DNA of 64,000 nt from Cristatella mucedo (GCA_009760855.2 WPIO01000155.1:299501-363500); one strand, 5' to 3'. Counted from the first letter of the stretch, positions 8,986 to 20,890 are shown. Numbers and translations: made by a program. The notes: generated from the sequence alone by a model not told the origin.

Positions 8986-11018
8986 TATAAAATGAATTAT
9001 ATTTTTTGGCCAACACCCGCTGGCTGGCACACTTCCAAAACGCAGGGTCTAAGCGAAAAAGGATATTTGACACGCAGGCTCACAAAGATCGTTGCATTTT
9101 ATTCAGCAAGTTTGAAATCTCGTTGACATTTAAAAGCACGTGACGTCACCGAGACATTAAACACGTAAATTATGCAGCGTCTCCGAGTGAGAGAAACGCG
9201 AGTGTCAAAACGACGGAGAAACCAAGAGCTAGACGAGTGGTCTCCTCCGTCATCATAAAGCATTGACACATGACCCATCCACATCCGTGCTTTGCACATC
9301 GTGGAAACATGTGTGCTCATTCCATGTGGCATCGTGCACTGCAATCATGAAAACACACCCACGTGGCGCACAGTGGCATTGTGCAGCAGTCACCTTCTTC
9401 ATAGGGCAGACGATAGCACCCAAAAAAGTCGCCGGTGCGATACGAAGCTTGACCGGCATCGGAGTCGCAGGCCATTGAGGTATTTGAAGCCATTGCAGCG
9501 GTAGCATGTGAAGCAGCAGACTGGAACGTTGCGACCGTCACGGACTCTGAGCTCTGGAAATAAGCGGAACACTTGCACGTGATCACTTTGTTCATACCAT
9601 CTTCGGTCAAGGCGAAGGTCCATACCGCACGTCCATGCTATCCATGTTCAGTTTCACGCTCTCGCTTTCAGTAATCACAAACTAAGGCATTCCAGACCGC
9701 ATTTTGCTTTCCGATCTTTCCTAACAGCGATTCGTAAAGGGTCTGCAGCTTCGCTGTATTTGTCGGTCTTCCCATTTACTAGATTAAACGTAAGGTTTAT
9801 TTCTGCTGCCGTAGTTAGGACAAGTAAGTTTCTGCGTCCTATTATCCTCAGCATTGCTTGTAATAGACTCCTTGCTATCATTAGATTTTATTTTCATTAT
9901 CATAGCTAAAAAAAAACTTGTTTGTCAGCACCCTTATCAATCACAACTCTCAATAAACCAACGCCGTAAATTCAGCACACTTTCTCATCCCCTGATCCAT
10001 CTTCGGCAAGTAGTGCCCCATAATTTGCTCACGTTCATTTTATCGTTGCTCTATAAATTTGCTTATGCTTGATTACTCACCTGCCATCAATTGGTTAAAG
10101 TTTAGCTCGCCATTTTCCTGGATCTCAAATATTGCTGAGCGAGCTGATCCTCGCTACCTTGACCTTGCTTAAGTTCCATTAGGCGTTGGTGCTTGCACCT
10201 CCAAAGTTCAGCCGGAGATTTTGCCGAACCCCAAACATGGCAAGCAAAGCAGTCAAGTCTCTTAAAGCTTAAGTCTCTTAAGCTCAATTCCACGAGCAGC
10301 ACATGTCTTTGAATTGTCCAAATTGAAAATCAAGCGTCAGTAACAAAGCTCTCCGATGTAATATTAAGCAATAAGCCTGGAACGAAATTTCTGCCGGTAG
10401 TTCCCAACAGTTTTCTAGCTTTTGACATAAAACTTTATAAAATTACGCGGCGCCGGCGCCGGCTCCTTAGCGAAAGTCCTCCGACACAAACGCAGCGAAC
10501 ACAATTCGGCTGGTTCTTCCAGAGCACGACAGACACCACCGACGCCACATCACCCGTCGAAGGATCACATCCCATGAGTCATTGAGGCCGAGCATACCTC
10601 TGCAGGAATCCCGTGAATGTAGCAGAATGCGGCAGCAATCCATAAGCTTCCCATCAATCTCGCAGAGGGGCCGCATGAACCCAGAGCTAGTTGCACTATA
10701 CTGCTCTCTTATTCGAAGCCCGACGTCCTAGTTACTACAACCACTTTAGAAAATTTTTTCTTTCGTTTAAAAAGCAGCTTATTCCGAGTGATCAGCACAG
10801 ATCTCTCGGTTAAGAGCACTCTGAGACAGGAAATGAAGTGAAATGTTGGAGTTGTCAGACTGCTGTCTGCCGAATTACCGTGCTTCCGCTTGCTCTTGAT
10901 GCGCACACTGAGACCGATGCGAGGTCTATATAACCAGATAGAACCAAACAGAACCAAAATGCCTGGAGCCGCTGCCTTGCAGACCGTCTGGTAGTGTCTC
11001 GGTTTGCAGAATTAAGGT
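8986..11018. other. Mostly unassigned; coding-like fragments on minus
   Basis: No identified gene. On the minus strand, open frames between 9881 and 9099 shift frame several times and look protein-like: DKYSEAADPLRIAVRKD, then ESESVKLNMDSMDV, then ALTEDGMNKVITCKCS with several later cysteines. This may be a decayed gene or transposon. A strong acceptor-like CACTTCATTTCCTGTCTCAG lies at about 10828-10847 (-). A fused E-box and CRE (CACGTGACGTCA) is at 9137-9148. Confidence 0.35.
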
Positions 11019-11154
11019 TGCCGATAGCCGTGATGGCACACTAGGTAAGGCGGTTGCTTTTCACGACCTCGGTCCCAAAGTTGTGGGTTTGAATCCTGCG
11101 GTGGACAATATTTTACCGCCTCTGCAAGCGGTGGTGATAGCCATAAAGGCTCTT
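11019..11154 (+). mobile_element. SINE2 head, interrupted by L2-A
   Basis: The tRNA-like head contains AGGTAAGGCGGTTGC and GTGGGTTTGAATCCTGC, followed by the SINE2 body (GGTGGTGATAGCC, AAGGCTCTT). The missing tail is found after the inserted LINE at 11553-11585 (CTATACAAAAGAGGCTCTTAG), so one SINE2 was split by a later L2-A insertion. Confidence 0.75.
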
Positions 11155-11549
11155 CTACCTCGTACAAAGCTCAAATCCTTTGGAGGCCGCACCTTTTGTT
11201 CGTATGCTCACAAAGCCTGGAACTCCCTCCCGACCTGCGTCAGAACATCCCCTGACTTGACCACATTTAAAAAGAACCTAAAAACACTTATTTATGACAG
11301 CATTTAGTGGGTCCCTGTGATTCGTTCTTCATGTGCTTATGCGTGCTGACACTGCATGCTGCCACTAACCACATTTGCGTGCCGACCCTGTGCATGTCAG
11401 CCCTAACCGTGTTATTCATATTGTTTATCAAGCATGATATTACTCACGATTCAATCGCGTTTCCCTTTGCAGCAAATGTAAAGCGCCTAGAAAGAGATTG
11501 AATTCTCTGAGGGCGCTTTATCAATTGCATTATTATTATTATTATTATC
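11155..11549 (+). mobile_element. L2-A LINE inserted in SINE2
   Basis: A 5'-truncated L2-A copy begins at ACCTCGTACAAAGCTC. It encodes the end of the reverse-transcriptase ORF (LKSFGGRTF, AWNSLPTCVRTSPDLTTFKK) and continues through the 3' UTR to the tail and ATT repeats. An open frame at 11083-11307 runs from SINE2 into the LINE; this chimera is coincidental. Confidence 0.9.
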
Positions 11550-11552
11550 ATT

Positions 11553-11585
11553 CTGTCGCTATACAAAAGAGGCTCTTAGATCAGG
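11553..11585 (+). mobile_element. SINE2 tail, distal to the L2-A insertion
   Basis: The bases CTATACAAAAGAGGCTCTTAG match the SINE2 tail seen at 39870-39900 (minus) and 18160-18205 (plus). They complete the copy that starts at 11019. Confidence 0.65.
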
Positions 11586-11694
11586 TAGTATTTGTTTAGC
11601 ATTAGTTAGGCCGCTGGTGGTAGACTTCCTGCAAGTACTGTGCACTATCTTTGACGTTATTAAAGTGCTCAATCTTGGGGCTAAGGTTCGTAAG

Positions 11695-11775
11695 ATTACA
11701 AAATCCCCTGACTTGACGACATTCAAAAGTAGCTCAAAACGTACGTATTTACACAGCATTAAGTGAGTTCGTGCA
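11695..11775 (+). mobile_element. Short L2-A fragment
   Basis: The sequence AATCCCCTGACTTGACGACA and the following AAAAGTAGCTCAAAACGTAC ... CAGCATTAAGTGAGTTCGTG match the end of the L2-A ORF and the start of its 3' UTR. Both ends are lost. Confidence 0.6.
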
Positions 11776-12593
11776 AATGGTCGCGAATTCGTACCGTGAA
11801 AAACCTTTCGTTTGCAAATGCATGCGGGCAAAAAATAATACCGCTGAGGCTACCCTCGCCTCTGCACGAAGAGAAGCTGTCGAGTGAGCTGTTGTATTAT
11901 CTCATTTGGTGCATAATCTAATCCTATTTCGCGCATCGTTAATCCGATTTCAAATCCTAATCAATAAGCATGAGCAAAGGTCGATCCATTTAGGAGCCCC
12001 TGACCTCGAGCTGCTGCATTAGTAAGTTGGAGGTTCGTCGCCCTCTGCTTCCGTCTCAGACCAATGCGCGTCTCGCGGCGACGCTGAGAATCCAGCCCCC
12101 CCCCACTTGCCCTGCCGCTCCGCTAGACGGCGCTGCAGCAGCGGCGAACCCGCAAGGCGGCGGCTAGGGCTTAGCGCAACGACTGTGCTATGCGCTCGGG
12201 CGGCTTCCACAGATTGACCGCATAAACAAGCAGTCGAATAAATTCAAGATTGGTAGAGTAGCTATATTTAGCATATTTTCACGGATGCAAAGAGAGCACA
12301 TTTTCCGGCGGCGGCAGCGAGCGACAGCCGTTGGCCGGACGGGCGTTGACCGGAAGTGGCGCGTACGTTCGTCGGCGGCCTCCACTGAGCTGCTGCGTCG
12401 TCCCAATAGCCAGCATCGCGCAGACGGATTTGCTCTCTCGCAGCGTCCGAGCGCCGAGCGTTCCGACTATAGGTGTCGCCACTGCAGCACGGCGCGCCCT
12501 CAGTAGTCTGCGCCGGCCGGACGGTAGACGAGGCGCGTGTTGGTCAGCTTTGCAAAGTTCTTCTTCCGCCTGCTTTCGTCTCTGCCTTTGTCA

Positions 12594-12594
<1 letters not shown>
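11776..12594. other. Transition into the GC-rich block
   Basis: GC and CpG rise sharply after about 12000. No conserved gene was found. The open frames are short and differ between strands without support. The segment may be promoter or 5' flank for an unidentified gene. Confidence 0.3.
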
Positions 12595-12657
<63 letters not shown>

Positions 12658-12672
12658 CGTCGTCGTCGTCGA
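12595..12672. repeat. (CCG)20 followed by (GTC)n
   Basis: About 61 uninterrupted bases of CCG repeat, then about 16 bases of GTC/CGT. Frames across it read polyalanine, polyproline or polyarginine. Its CpG-rich setting recalls CGG repeats found in 5' UTRs of animal genes, but no transcript can be assigned here. Confidence 0.95.
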
Positions 12673-13136
12673 CGCCACCGCCGCCTCCGCGACGCTTGCT
12701 GTCATACCATTTCCGCATAATCTCTACGAAGCAGGAGGCGGCGCGCGCTGCGGTCGACCGACTGCCGCGCTCGCCGCTCGCGCGCGCGCGCGTCCGAATC
12801 GTCGCGTGCCGGCGAGTCGAGACGGCGAGTCGAGACTGCGCCGATGGCGATCCGTTTCGCCAACGGATCGTGATTTACGAGGACGCGGCGGAAGGCAGCC
12901 GCCGCAGCGAGGCGACCTCGGGCGACGACGGCCCGGAAGCTGCCCGGTGCACAGGGTGCGGCGGGGGAGCGCGCGTCGCCGCCGCCGCGCCGCCGCCCCT
13001 GCGACGAGCGCCACCAAGCGAACGCCACCTGGCGTCGCCGCCAGAAAACTAAAGGTTGCTGCCGCTCGCACGAGTAGCCGACGATGCGCCAGTGGCTAGA
13101 GCAGCCCGACGACTGTTCCGTCGGCAGAACGCTCGC
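12673..13136. other. CpG-dense segment, no confirmed gene
   Basis: Extremely GC-rich with a short CGCGCG run near 12780. Several frames on both strands are open because stop codons are rare at this composition, so no CDS is called. Confidence 0.35.
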
Positions 13137-13208
13137 GAGAGAGAGAGAGAAAAAGAGAGAGAGAGAGAAAAAGAGAGAGAGAGAGAGAAAGAGAGAGAGA
13201 GTGAGAGA
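13137..13208. repeat. GA-rich microsatellite
   Basis: GAGAGA runs broken by AAAA, about 72 bases. Confidence 0.9.
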
Positions 13209-13458
13209 GGGTCGCACCTCGCTCGAGGTGGACGGGCGATGGGACAGAGAGGCCCAACAAAGCTGAGCGTTGGCGCTCAGTCTGAAGCGATGAGCCGCCA
13301 CAATCGGCTGCCATCGCTGCTTCCGGTAAGCGGCTGAGTAAAAAAAAGTAAATGGCGACTGATTCAACATCATCGTCCATATGACGTTACGACAGAAGAA
13401 CCTTAGAGGCTAGCACCAGCCGTTTGAGGATGATTCGCTGTACTCGAACCACGACCTG
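13209..13458. other. GC-rich stretch with a donor-like site
   Basis: An ATG at 13290 followed by twelve codons (MSRHNRLPSLLP) ends at a CCG/GTAAGC donor-like site at 13326. It is one more possible first exon of the GC-rich block. Support is weak. Confidence 0.2.
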
Positions 13459-13598
13459 GCTCTTACGTAATGCGAGCTCTTACGTAATGCGAGCTCTTAC
13501 GTAGTGTGAGAGCTCTTACGTAGTGCGAGAGCTCTTACGTAGTGCGAGCTCTTACGTAGTGCGAGCTCTTACGTAGTGCGAGCTCTTACGTAGTGCGA
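13459..13598. repeat. 17/19-bp minisatellite, eight TACGTA units
   Basis: Eight units of GCTCTTACGTAGTGCGA; two of them (units 3 and 4) carry two extra bases. Each holds the palindrome TACGTA, and neighbouring units join through GAGCTC. The first two units read TTACGTAA, a known PAR/NFIL3-type bZIP core; the other six read TTACGTAG. Confidence 0.95.
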
Positions 13599-14149
13599 GC
13601 CCCTTTTGACGAATTTCTTTCCCTAGAAGCGAGTTTCTAGCTCAAACTAGTAGCAGGCGGTGCATTCCTTCCCGACGTGCTGCAAAGCTCGGCGGAGAGA
13701 GGCTTACCCAGCAGCCTCCACGCCAGCCTCGTTTGCACGTTGACGTCGGATGCAGTGCGTGCTGCTGACTCGACGGGTTTTTTTTCCTCTTTAAGCCTGC
13801 AAGAGCATAGCCAACCAGTAGGAGATCTGTTATCTCCAATGTGTGGAAATAACGCCAACGAAGTCAGTTCGATCTGAAGTCATCTCGATCCTCTGACATG
13901 TGGCCGCAGCGAGTTATAGGACTCGCTGTCGGCCCGCGATTAGTCGACTTCTTGGCACGCTAGCAAAGGCACCACGCAGCACTGCAGCGTACGTCTTTGC
14001 TAGCTGGCTTCGAACTCGGCAGAGTAGCCAGCGCATTGTTCGCTGCCGAAATGGTCACACGAGACTACACGAGTGATCGGCGCTGGCGCATGCGCAGAAG
14101 TGTGTCGCTCTGTGCAGAAGCGTTGATCCTTACTCACTCTTGCTCTCTC
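13599..14149. other. GC-rich, no confirmed gene
   Basis: No gene recognised. A GTAAGC donor-like site on the minus strand lies at about 13708, after an open frame. An NRF1-like GCGCATGCGCAG is at 14086-14097. Confidence 0.3.
14086..14097. promoter_or_regulatory. NRF1-like site
   Basis: GCGCATGCGCAG fits the palindromic NRF1 consensus found in CpG-island promoters of many animals. The 18 bases 14086-14103 recur exactly at 16663-16680, and the GCGCATGCGC core occurs again at 23993-24002. Binding is inferred from sequence only. Confidence 0.4.
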
Positions 14150-14442
14150 AGGATCTCTCCGATTTACTTTTATGCTCCATCTCTATATGTCCATGTCTCC
14201 GTATCTGCCTGTGTCTCAGTCCCTCCCCATATCTCTCACTTCATCTCTCTCCTCTGTCTCTCTCCGTATCTGTCTCGGTCTGTCACTCTCTGTCTCTCTG
14301 CCTCTGCCTCTGCCTCTGCCTCTGCCTCTGTCTCTGTCTCTGTCTCTGTCTCTGTCTCTGTCTCTGTCTCTGTCTCTGCCTCTGCCTCTGTCTCTGTCTC
14401 TGTCTCACTCTCTCTACATCTCTCTCTCTCTCTCTCTCTCTT
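14150..14442. repeat. CT / CTCTGT / CTCTGC-rich tract
   Basis: A pyrimidine-rich tract of CT with TCTCTG and CTCTGC hexamers, nearly 300 bases. Its 3' end runs directly into an acceptor-like TTTCCTCGCAG at 14441-14451, so it could act as a very long polypyrimidine tract. The open frames inside are repeat artefacts. Confidence 0.9.
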
Positions 14443-14451
14443 TCCTCGCAG

Positions 14452-14512
14452 CGCGTTCAGAGAGCAGCGGAGACATCCATCCGGATGAGTCAAGCGAGCG
14501 GTCGAACCGAAG
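14452..14512 (+). CDS. Possible internal or first exon, 61 nt
   Basis: The segment is flanked by a strong acceptor (CT tract then TTTCCTCGCAG) and a consensus donor (AAG/GTAAGC at 14513). One frame is open throughout and includes an ATG at 14485 with MSQASGRTE after it. No homologue is recognised and no partner exon was found. It may be a coding exon, a 5' UTR exon or a chance arrangement. Confidence 0.25.
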
Positions 14513-14584
14513 GTAAGCCTCGCTCGACCGCATAAGCAGCGAATCGAACTGCAAAGCTATCAAATCGAGACCCGAGTGCTAAGT

Positions 14585-14665
14585 CGTGGGCGGCCGAGGC
14601 ACGTGGGCGGCGGCACGTGGGCAGACGAGGCACGTGGGCGGCCGAGGCACGTGGGCGGACGAGGC
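14585..14665. repeat. E-box tandem repeat (CACGTG x4)
   Basis: Degenerate units of GAGGCACGTGGGCGGCC (14-17 bp) place CACGTG at 14600, 14614, 14631 and 14648. A fifth CACGTG is at 14834. CACGTG is the core bound by MYC/MAX, USF and CLOCK-type bHLH factors. A regulatory role is inference. Confidence 0.8.
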
Positions 14666-16195
14666 CCGAGGGCGGGGAGCGATAGAGCGCAAGCGCGCGA
14701 GCAATCAATACCTGCAGGCGACGCCGCGGGCGCATACTTCTCGCTGCCTCAGGCACTCTGACGTAATCTGCCTGGCGAGCTCAGCGCGTGGAGAGTTCCT
14801 CAATCGGTCAGGTGACGACGCGCTATTTAGTCGCACGTGGGAGCGGCGCACGCGTGGGCAGCAGGAAGTGCGTCCGGTAGCTGGGCGCGTGCGCTTCAGG
14901 CGGCCCTGCGGCCTGGACCGTGGCCCGGCGGCCTGGACCGTTCGACTGCCACAGCTACGAGACAACCCGTGCGTCGAGCAAAGAAGAGTCATTTGGCGGC
15001 TTCGCGAAAATGCTCTGTCTGCATTCGTGCCAGGCAGGTAGCAAGGCACCGAAGTTTCCATTACGCTTGCTTCAATGCACAGTATGCTAAAGTTTACTCA
15101 TTATGCAAATATAAGTATGTAAAGCATGCACAGTATGCACTGTCTGCTATAATCCGCAAAGTCACCGCCAAGCGGCTTCCATGCCGGCGAGTTATCCCTA
15201 CGATTTTGCCAAAGCAGGCGCCGCCGCCGCCGCTGGCTCAGTGACGGCTGCGCTCGCAGCGCTGCCTGTCGCAAGCGCAGAACGAGTCGTTACGTCGAGG
15301 CCAATGAGCTTTTACAATTGGTGTTTAACAAAGATATTTGAAAGGACATTGCTTTACCCTAATGACGGCTGAGAGGAGAGAGCTTATTGCTACCTTCAAT
15401 ACGAACCGGAACCACGAAAGATATAGCCTATAGTGCTATTAGCTCGCCGGATGTGCTCGGCAGCGCATCGAGCCCAGCTTCCACGCCCCGGCGAGCAGCA
15501 GACAGCGGTGAAAGCAGCGAGTTGAGTGGTCTCTCAAGTGATATCGTTCCCACGAGCCCGTCGTCGGAAAGATGAGGACCGGAAGCGAGGATCTGGACAC
15601 GCTAGCGGACGCTAGCTGAGGCCGCACTTTCTGCCTGCACGCCCTGGGCTTCGCACACTTCTTGCTTACTCGCCGCGCTTGCCCGTCGCAGCGTAGGCGA
15701 GTGCGGCGTAAAACGAGCTCGCGGCCTCTGGTTTCTCAGGAACGCTGAGTTGGCCGATAGTCGGAGAGCCTGCGTTTGACGCACGAGAGCGACGAGCAGT
15801 TGCTAGGAGACGGCTGTCCACCATTCGTTCGCTGTAACCCGTATCGAGAGCGCGCCCCAATAGGCGGCTTAGCCGTCGGCTGCGTAAAGTATCGACCGCG
15901 AGGAGCGCGCGTCACTGACGCGCGTCTGGCGAGAATCGCGTTCTGCGCCCTCTTTCGGCACCGCCCCGCCTTTCGTCTTTGGTTACGCAGCGAAAGTCGG
16001 CGCTTTCTCTCCAGCTCAGCGACTTTAAGCTTTTTTCCTTTCTCCCTGATTTTCCTGTCAATTCCTAGGTTCTAGCGCCCCCATCGCTCGGCCGCCGAGC
16101 CTGCTGCCATTTCCTCATGAGGGCGAGCGACAGAGAGGTCATTCAGCGCGCGGGCGCAGTTGCTCCGCTTTTCGCTAAGTAGCGACTTCTAGCGA
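14666..16195. other. GC-rich block, no confirmed gene
   Basis: CpG-rich sequence with many short competing frames. A strong acceptor-like stretch (TTTTCCTGTCAATTCCTAG) ends near 16070 but leads into no convincing exon. Confidence 0.3.
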
Positions 16196-16260
16196 CGACC
16201 GCAGGCGCAGCAGCAGCAGCAGCAGCAGTGCTGCTGCTGCTGCTGCTGCGCCTGCGGTCG
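16196..16260. repeat. Perfect 30-bp palindrome of (CAG)6 / (CTG)6
   Basis: The arm 16196-16225 reads CGACCGCAGGCG then six CAG. The arm 16231-16260 reads six CTG then CGCCTGCGGTCG and is its exact reverse complement. The five-base loop is CAGTG. The structure pairs an expandable triplet with its own complement through a unique 12-bp flank, which implies inverted duplication and not simple slippage. RNA from either strand would form a long hairpin. Confidence 0.95.
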
Positions 16261-17778
<1,518 letters not shown>

Positions 17779-18040
17779 ACATTACTTTACACACGACAGC
17801 GCAGTGCGATGTCGGGCAGAAGAGTCCGGTTTTCTTTCGTCAGTGTTGGACGCAGCATGAGCGGCTGCTTAAGCAAGAGAAGGATGAACAGCAAACGCGA
17901 GCTCAGACTGAGAAACAAGATGAAAGCGTTTTCAGGCACATCTTGCGTACGAATGAAGAATAGCAGAACAGTGACAAATTAGACTTTATAACAACATCAA
18001 TGCAGCAGCAGGAGCTTTGGAATGTCGGCGCGGATGAAAG

Positions 18041-18213
18041 ATGGCCCGCGATAGCCGCAGAGAGGTAAGGTGCCCGCTCTTCACTATCAAGGTCGTAAGT
18101 TCGAGTCCTGCAGTAGGCAATCCCTTTTTTTCCAGTGCTAGCGGCAGCGAGATAGCCGTAGCGGCTCCTCTACCGTTATAGATAGAAATGAGGCTGTTAA
18201 ATCGGCTAATATT
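18041..18213 (+). mobile_element. SINE2
   Basis: The head has CGATAGCCGCAGAGAGGTAAGG and the B-box-like GTAAGTTCGAGTCCTGC. The body carries GATAGCCGTAGCGGCTCCTC and the tail GAGGCTGTTAAATCGGC. Full-length by comparison with the other copies. Confidence 0.75.
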
Positions 18214-18642
18214 TCTGTCGGTGAAAGATATTCCGCGCGTCGGGGCCCCGAGCGAGGCCCAGATATTCACGCTGACTTTCTGGCTCGGCTGCCGAGGCGA
18301 CGGCGCGACTGCATGTGGGCGTTTCGACACCGCTGGCACCACCTAGGCTCCAGGCTCCCGGTGCTCATGCGCTGCCGAGTCTCTCTGCGAGCGCTCGCCT
18401 CGCGGTCAACCGAACTTAAGCTGGGACAGGTCAGCCCGAAGTTGCTTCCGGTGACGCGCCGCCGCGTCGCCGGTGCGACTAACCCAGGCTCCTTCCTAGA
18501 CGACGCCGTAAGACCGCAGCGCGAGCTCGCTCGCACTGCCGACTTAACCGCATTATGCAAATGGCTTCCGGAGATGGTTTCCCCGGTGCGAGTCCACTTT
18601 CGGGCGCCGTCATCGCCTCGTCCGCACAGTGCAGTGCCGGCC

Positions 18643-18645
<3 letters not shown>
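18214..18645. other. GC-rich, no confirmed gene
   Basis: CpG-dense single-copy sequence. Long frames are open on both strands and none is recognisable. Confidence 0.3.

Positions 18646-18718
<73 letters not shown>
18646..18718. repeat. (GA)n microsatellite
   Basis: Pure GA repeat of about 73 bases. Confidence 0.97.
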
Positions 18719-18722
<4 letters not shown>

Positions 18723-20284
18723 GTGCGAGTTATAACGGTCCTTATATCATGCCTCGCAGAGAGAGCTAAGTAACGCCTGCGCGCTCGAGTTTCGACCGTG
18801 CGCTCGCAATGCCTAACCGTCTGGCTTCGTTGCGATCTCGGCAGCCAGCGCTGCCAGCCTATCATCTCGCTTAGCGAAGAGCCGTAGTTAGATGCTGCGC
18901 CTAATCTTCGATTGGTGGATGAAGCGTGAAAGAACTCGTAGAGCTAACCTGCTACGGGCGAAGTACGGCAGACTCGAAGCAAATGAGCAGGCAACAGCGG
19001 GTAGGTGATGCCCTGAGAGAACTTTGCGGGGTCGCAGGGGGTGCACGCTAAGAGGCTTGCACCTCGGCAGCGACCGGTTCATGCTGGCCGCTGCGCCGGT
19101 GCTAACCCTTTGCCCTATGACCCCGGCCCTCGCACCGGCCGCGGCCCTGCCCTTTTATCCCTGATCGCGTTGCCCGCCGCGCGCGTCGGCTGAGCGTCTT
19201 GGTGCGTAGCGCTAGTTGGCTTTAGGTGGGGAGCGGCGTATTTATCGCACGCTGTAGCTCCGGAGAGTTTGAAACTGTGAACTTGCTGAGGCGCGCTTTG
19301 AAGGTCAGAGGTTCCGAGGGATAATCCTAAATGCAACGCTGCGGCGACGATGGCCGCTACTTCCCAACCCCTCGCATCCCCGTTTCACGACCGAGCGTGT
19401 CATCTCAAGTGGGCGCTGGTCACAGCCATGAGAGGTCGCCGCTCACGACCCCCCCCCCCCAGCGGAAGAGAGCCACTAGCGGTCTATTCCTGTCAGTATT
19501 TATTCCGGAACGGTTCTTACCATCGCAAGTCCTAACGACAACTCAGAGGCGAATTGGTCAAACAGGTGGATTTTGTACGACAAGCAGCGTGTTCATGCGA
19601 AAGATCGTGGGTATACAGCATGCTATTTGAAAATTGAAGATCGCGCACGTAGGCGCTTAGCTGCGCCAGGGTTTAGCCGCAATAACCGGACGACAGACAG
19701 GCTGTCGCTAAGACTGAAAGTGTCGCTGTGTCTCTTCGTTTTGTGTCTTTCCGCTGAGAGATGCAATCTCAACAGCGGTTATAAATGAAGCTAATTAACG
19801 CACGTTGATCTAAAGCCTGCTCAATGCTATATCATAATTCAATCCCTAACTTAATGTTCAATTCCAACTACGAGAGTGCTTGTTGGAGCTACATTTGGCC
19901 AGTTAGCAAATTATTTCCCACATATTTTGTAGGCGACGCTCATCACAGCTGCACGGTTGACGTAGTTCTACGAATATCGCAGAGGGCATGACGTGAGCGT
20001 GACGTCGGCGACTTGCGTTTACGATTTCGCGGACCCGCAGTTTTATATCGCATTCAAAATTATATGGGCTGATTGGCTATGGTGTCTCGTACTTAGTGTG
20101 CGATCGACTCCCTCTGATTGCATGAACGTCAACCAATCATTCTTCTTCTTTGCTTCTCTCGCGATAGCGAGCACTTGGCATTTTTAATGCAGTTAAAATC
20201 CTACTGGAAGTCCGGCTACATTATTATTTGCGTACGCACGTACGGAGCTTCGCGCTTCCAATTCGCAGCCAACCACTGCCTAGA
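18719..20284. other. No recognised gene
   Basis: Moderately GC-rich single-copy sequence with a run of ten C near 19450. No conserved exon or repeat was recognised. Confidence 0.35.
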
Positions 20285-20333
20285 CACGTGCTCATCAAGT
20301 GCTGCGACTGCCTGGACACGTGCTAGTCACGTG
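20285..20333. promoter_or_regulatory. Three CACGTG E-boxes in 49 bp
   Basis: CACGTG occurs at 20285, 20317 and 20328 within partly repeated sequence (GACACGTGCT twice, then TCACGTGCTC). It lies about 0.6 kb from the signal-peptide exon candidate at 20891-21046, though on its downstream side if that exon is real. Confidence 0.35.
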
Positions 20334-20890
20334 CTCCTCGCACCCGCGGTATCGCGCGAGCCGCGCAGATTTGATCGAGAGAAAATTATGAACTTTAATC
20401 TCACCACTGCAGTTAGGTTATTCTTAGCAACTAGATTGATTGTTCTTCTTCTAAGATTGCCGGCACATTGCTACCCGCTAGTGCTATCTTAAAAGCGACT
20501 CGTTAAAATCAGAAATTAAACTGGAGCCTAGCTCTTTTAACCGCCTCATTTACGTAGCGGCAGGAGAGCGCCAGAGTGGCGCGGCGATCATTCCGCCTCG
20601 CAGCGGGCAGTCTAGAGTTGCCCGCCGCTGGACTTGACGCGTAAACTGCCCGCGGTCACGAAGTGCGAGCTAGTACCACTACCCAAAGCTGAGACCGAGT
20701 CTTTGAAGTGGCGAAAGACGAGATGCCCAGGCCCGACCGCCATTACCTACGCGTCGAAGCCAATCCCACCAACCCCGCCCTCTAGCGACGGGATTGGATG
20801 GAGCGCATCGGCGAGCCGACGACGACGACGACGACTAGCGGACGCCGAACTTTCGCGGGCGGTGCGAGCGGCAGCGAGCGGTGGACTCAC
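20334..20890. other. No recognised gene; possible start of an intron (-)
   Basis: If the exon at 20891-21046 is real, this is the beginning of its downstream intron on the minus strand, starting with GTGAGT at 20890-20885. GAC/ACG-type triplets occur near 20818-20835. Confidence 0.3.

Noticed and set aside
11083-11307. 74-codon frame joining SINE2 to the L2-A ORF end
   Set aside because: It is a by-product of the nested insertion.
12473-13373. Open frames of 170-220 codons with polyalanine or polyproline
   Set aside because: They arise from CCG repeats and very high GC, occur in several frames on both strands, and show no conserved motif.
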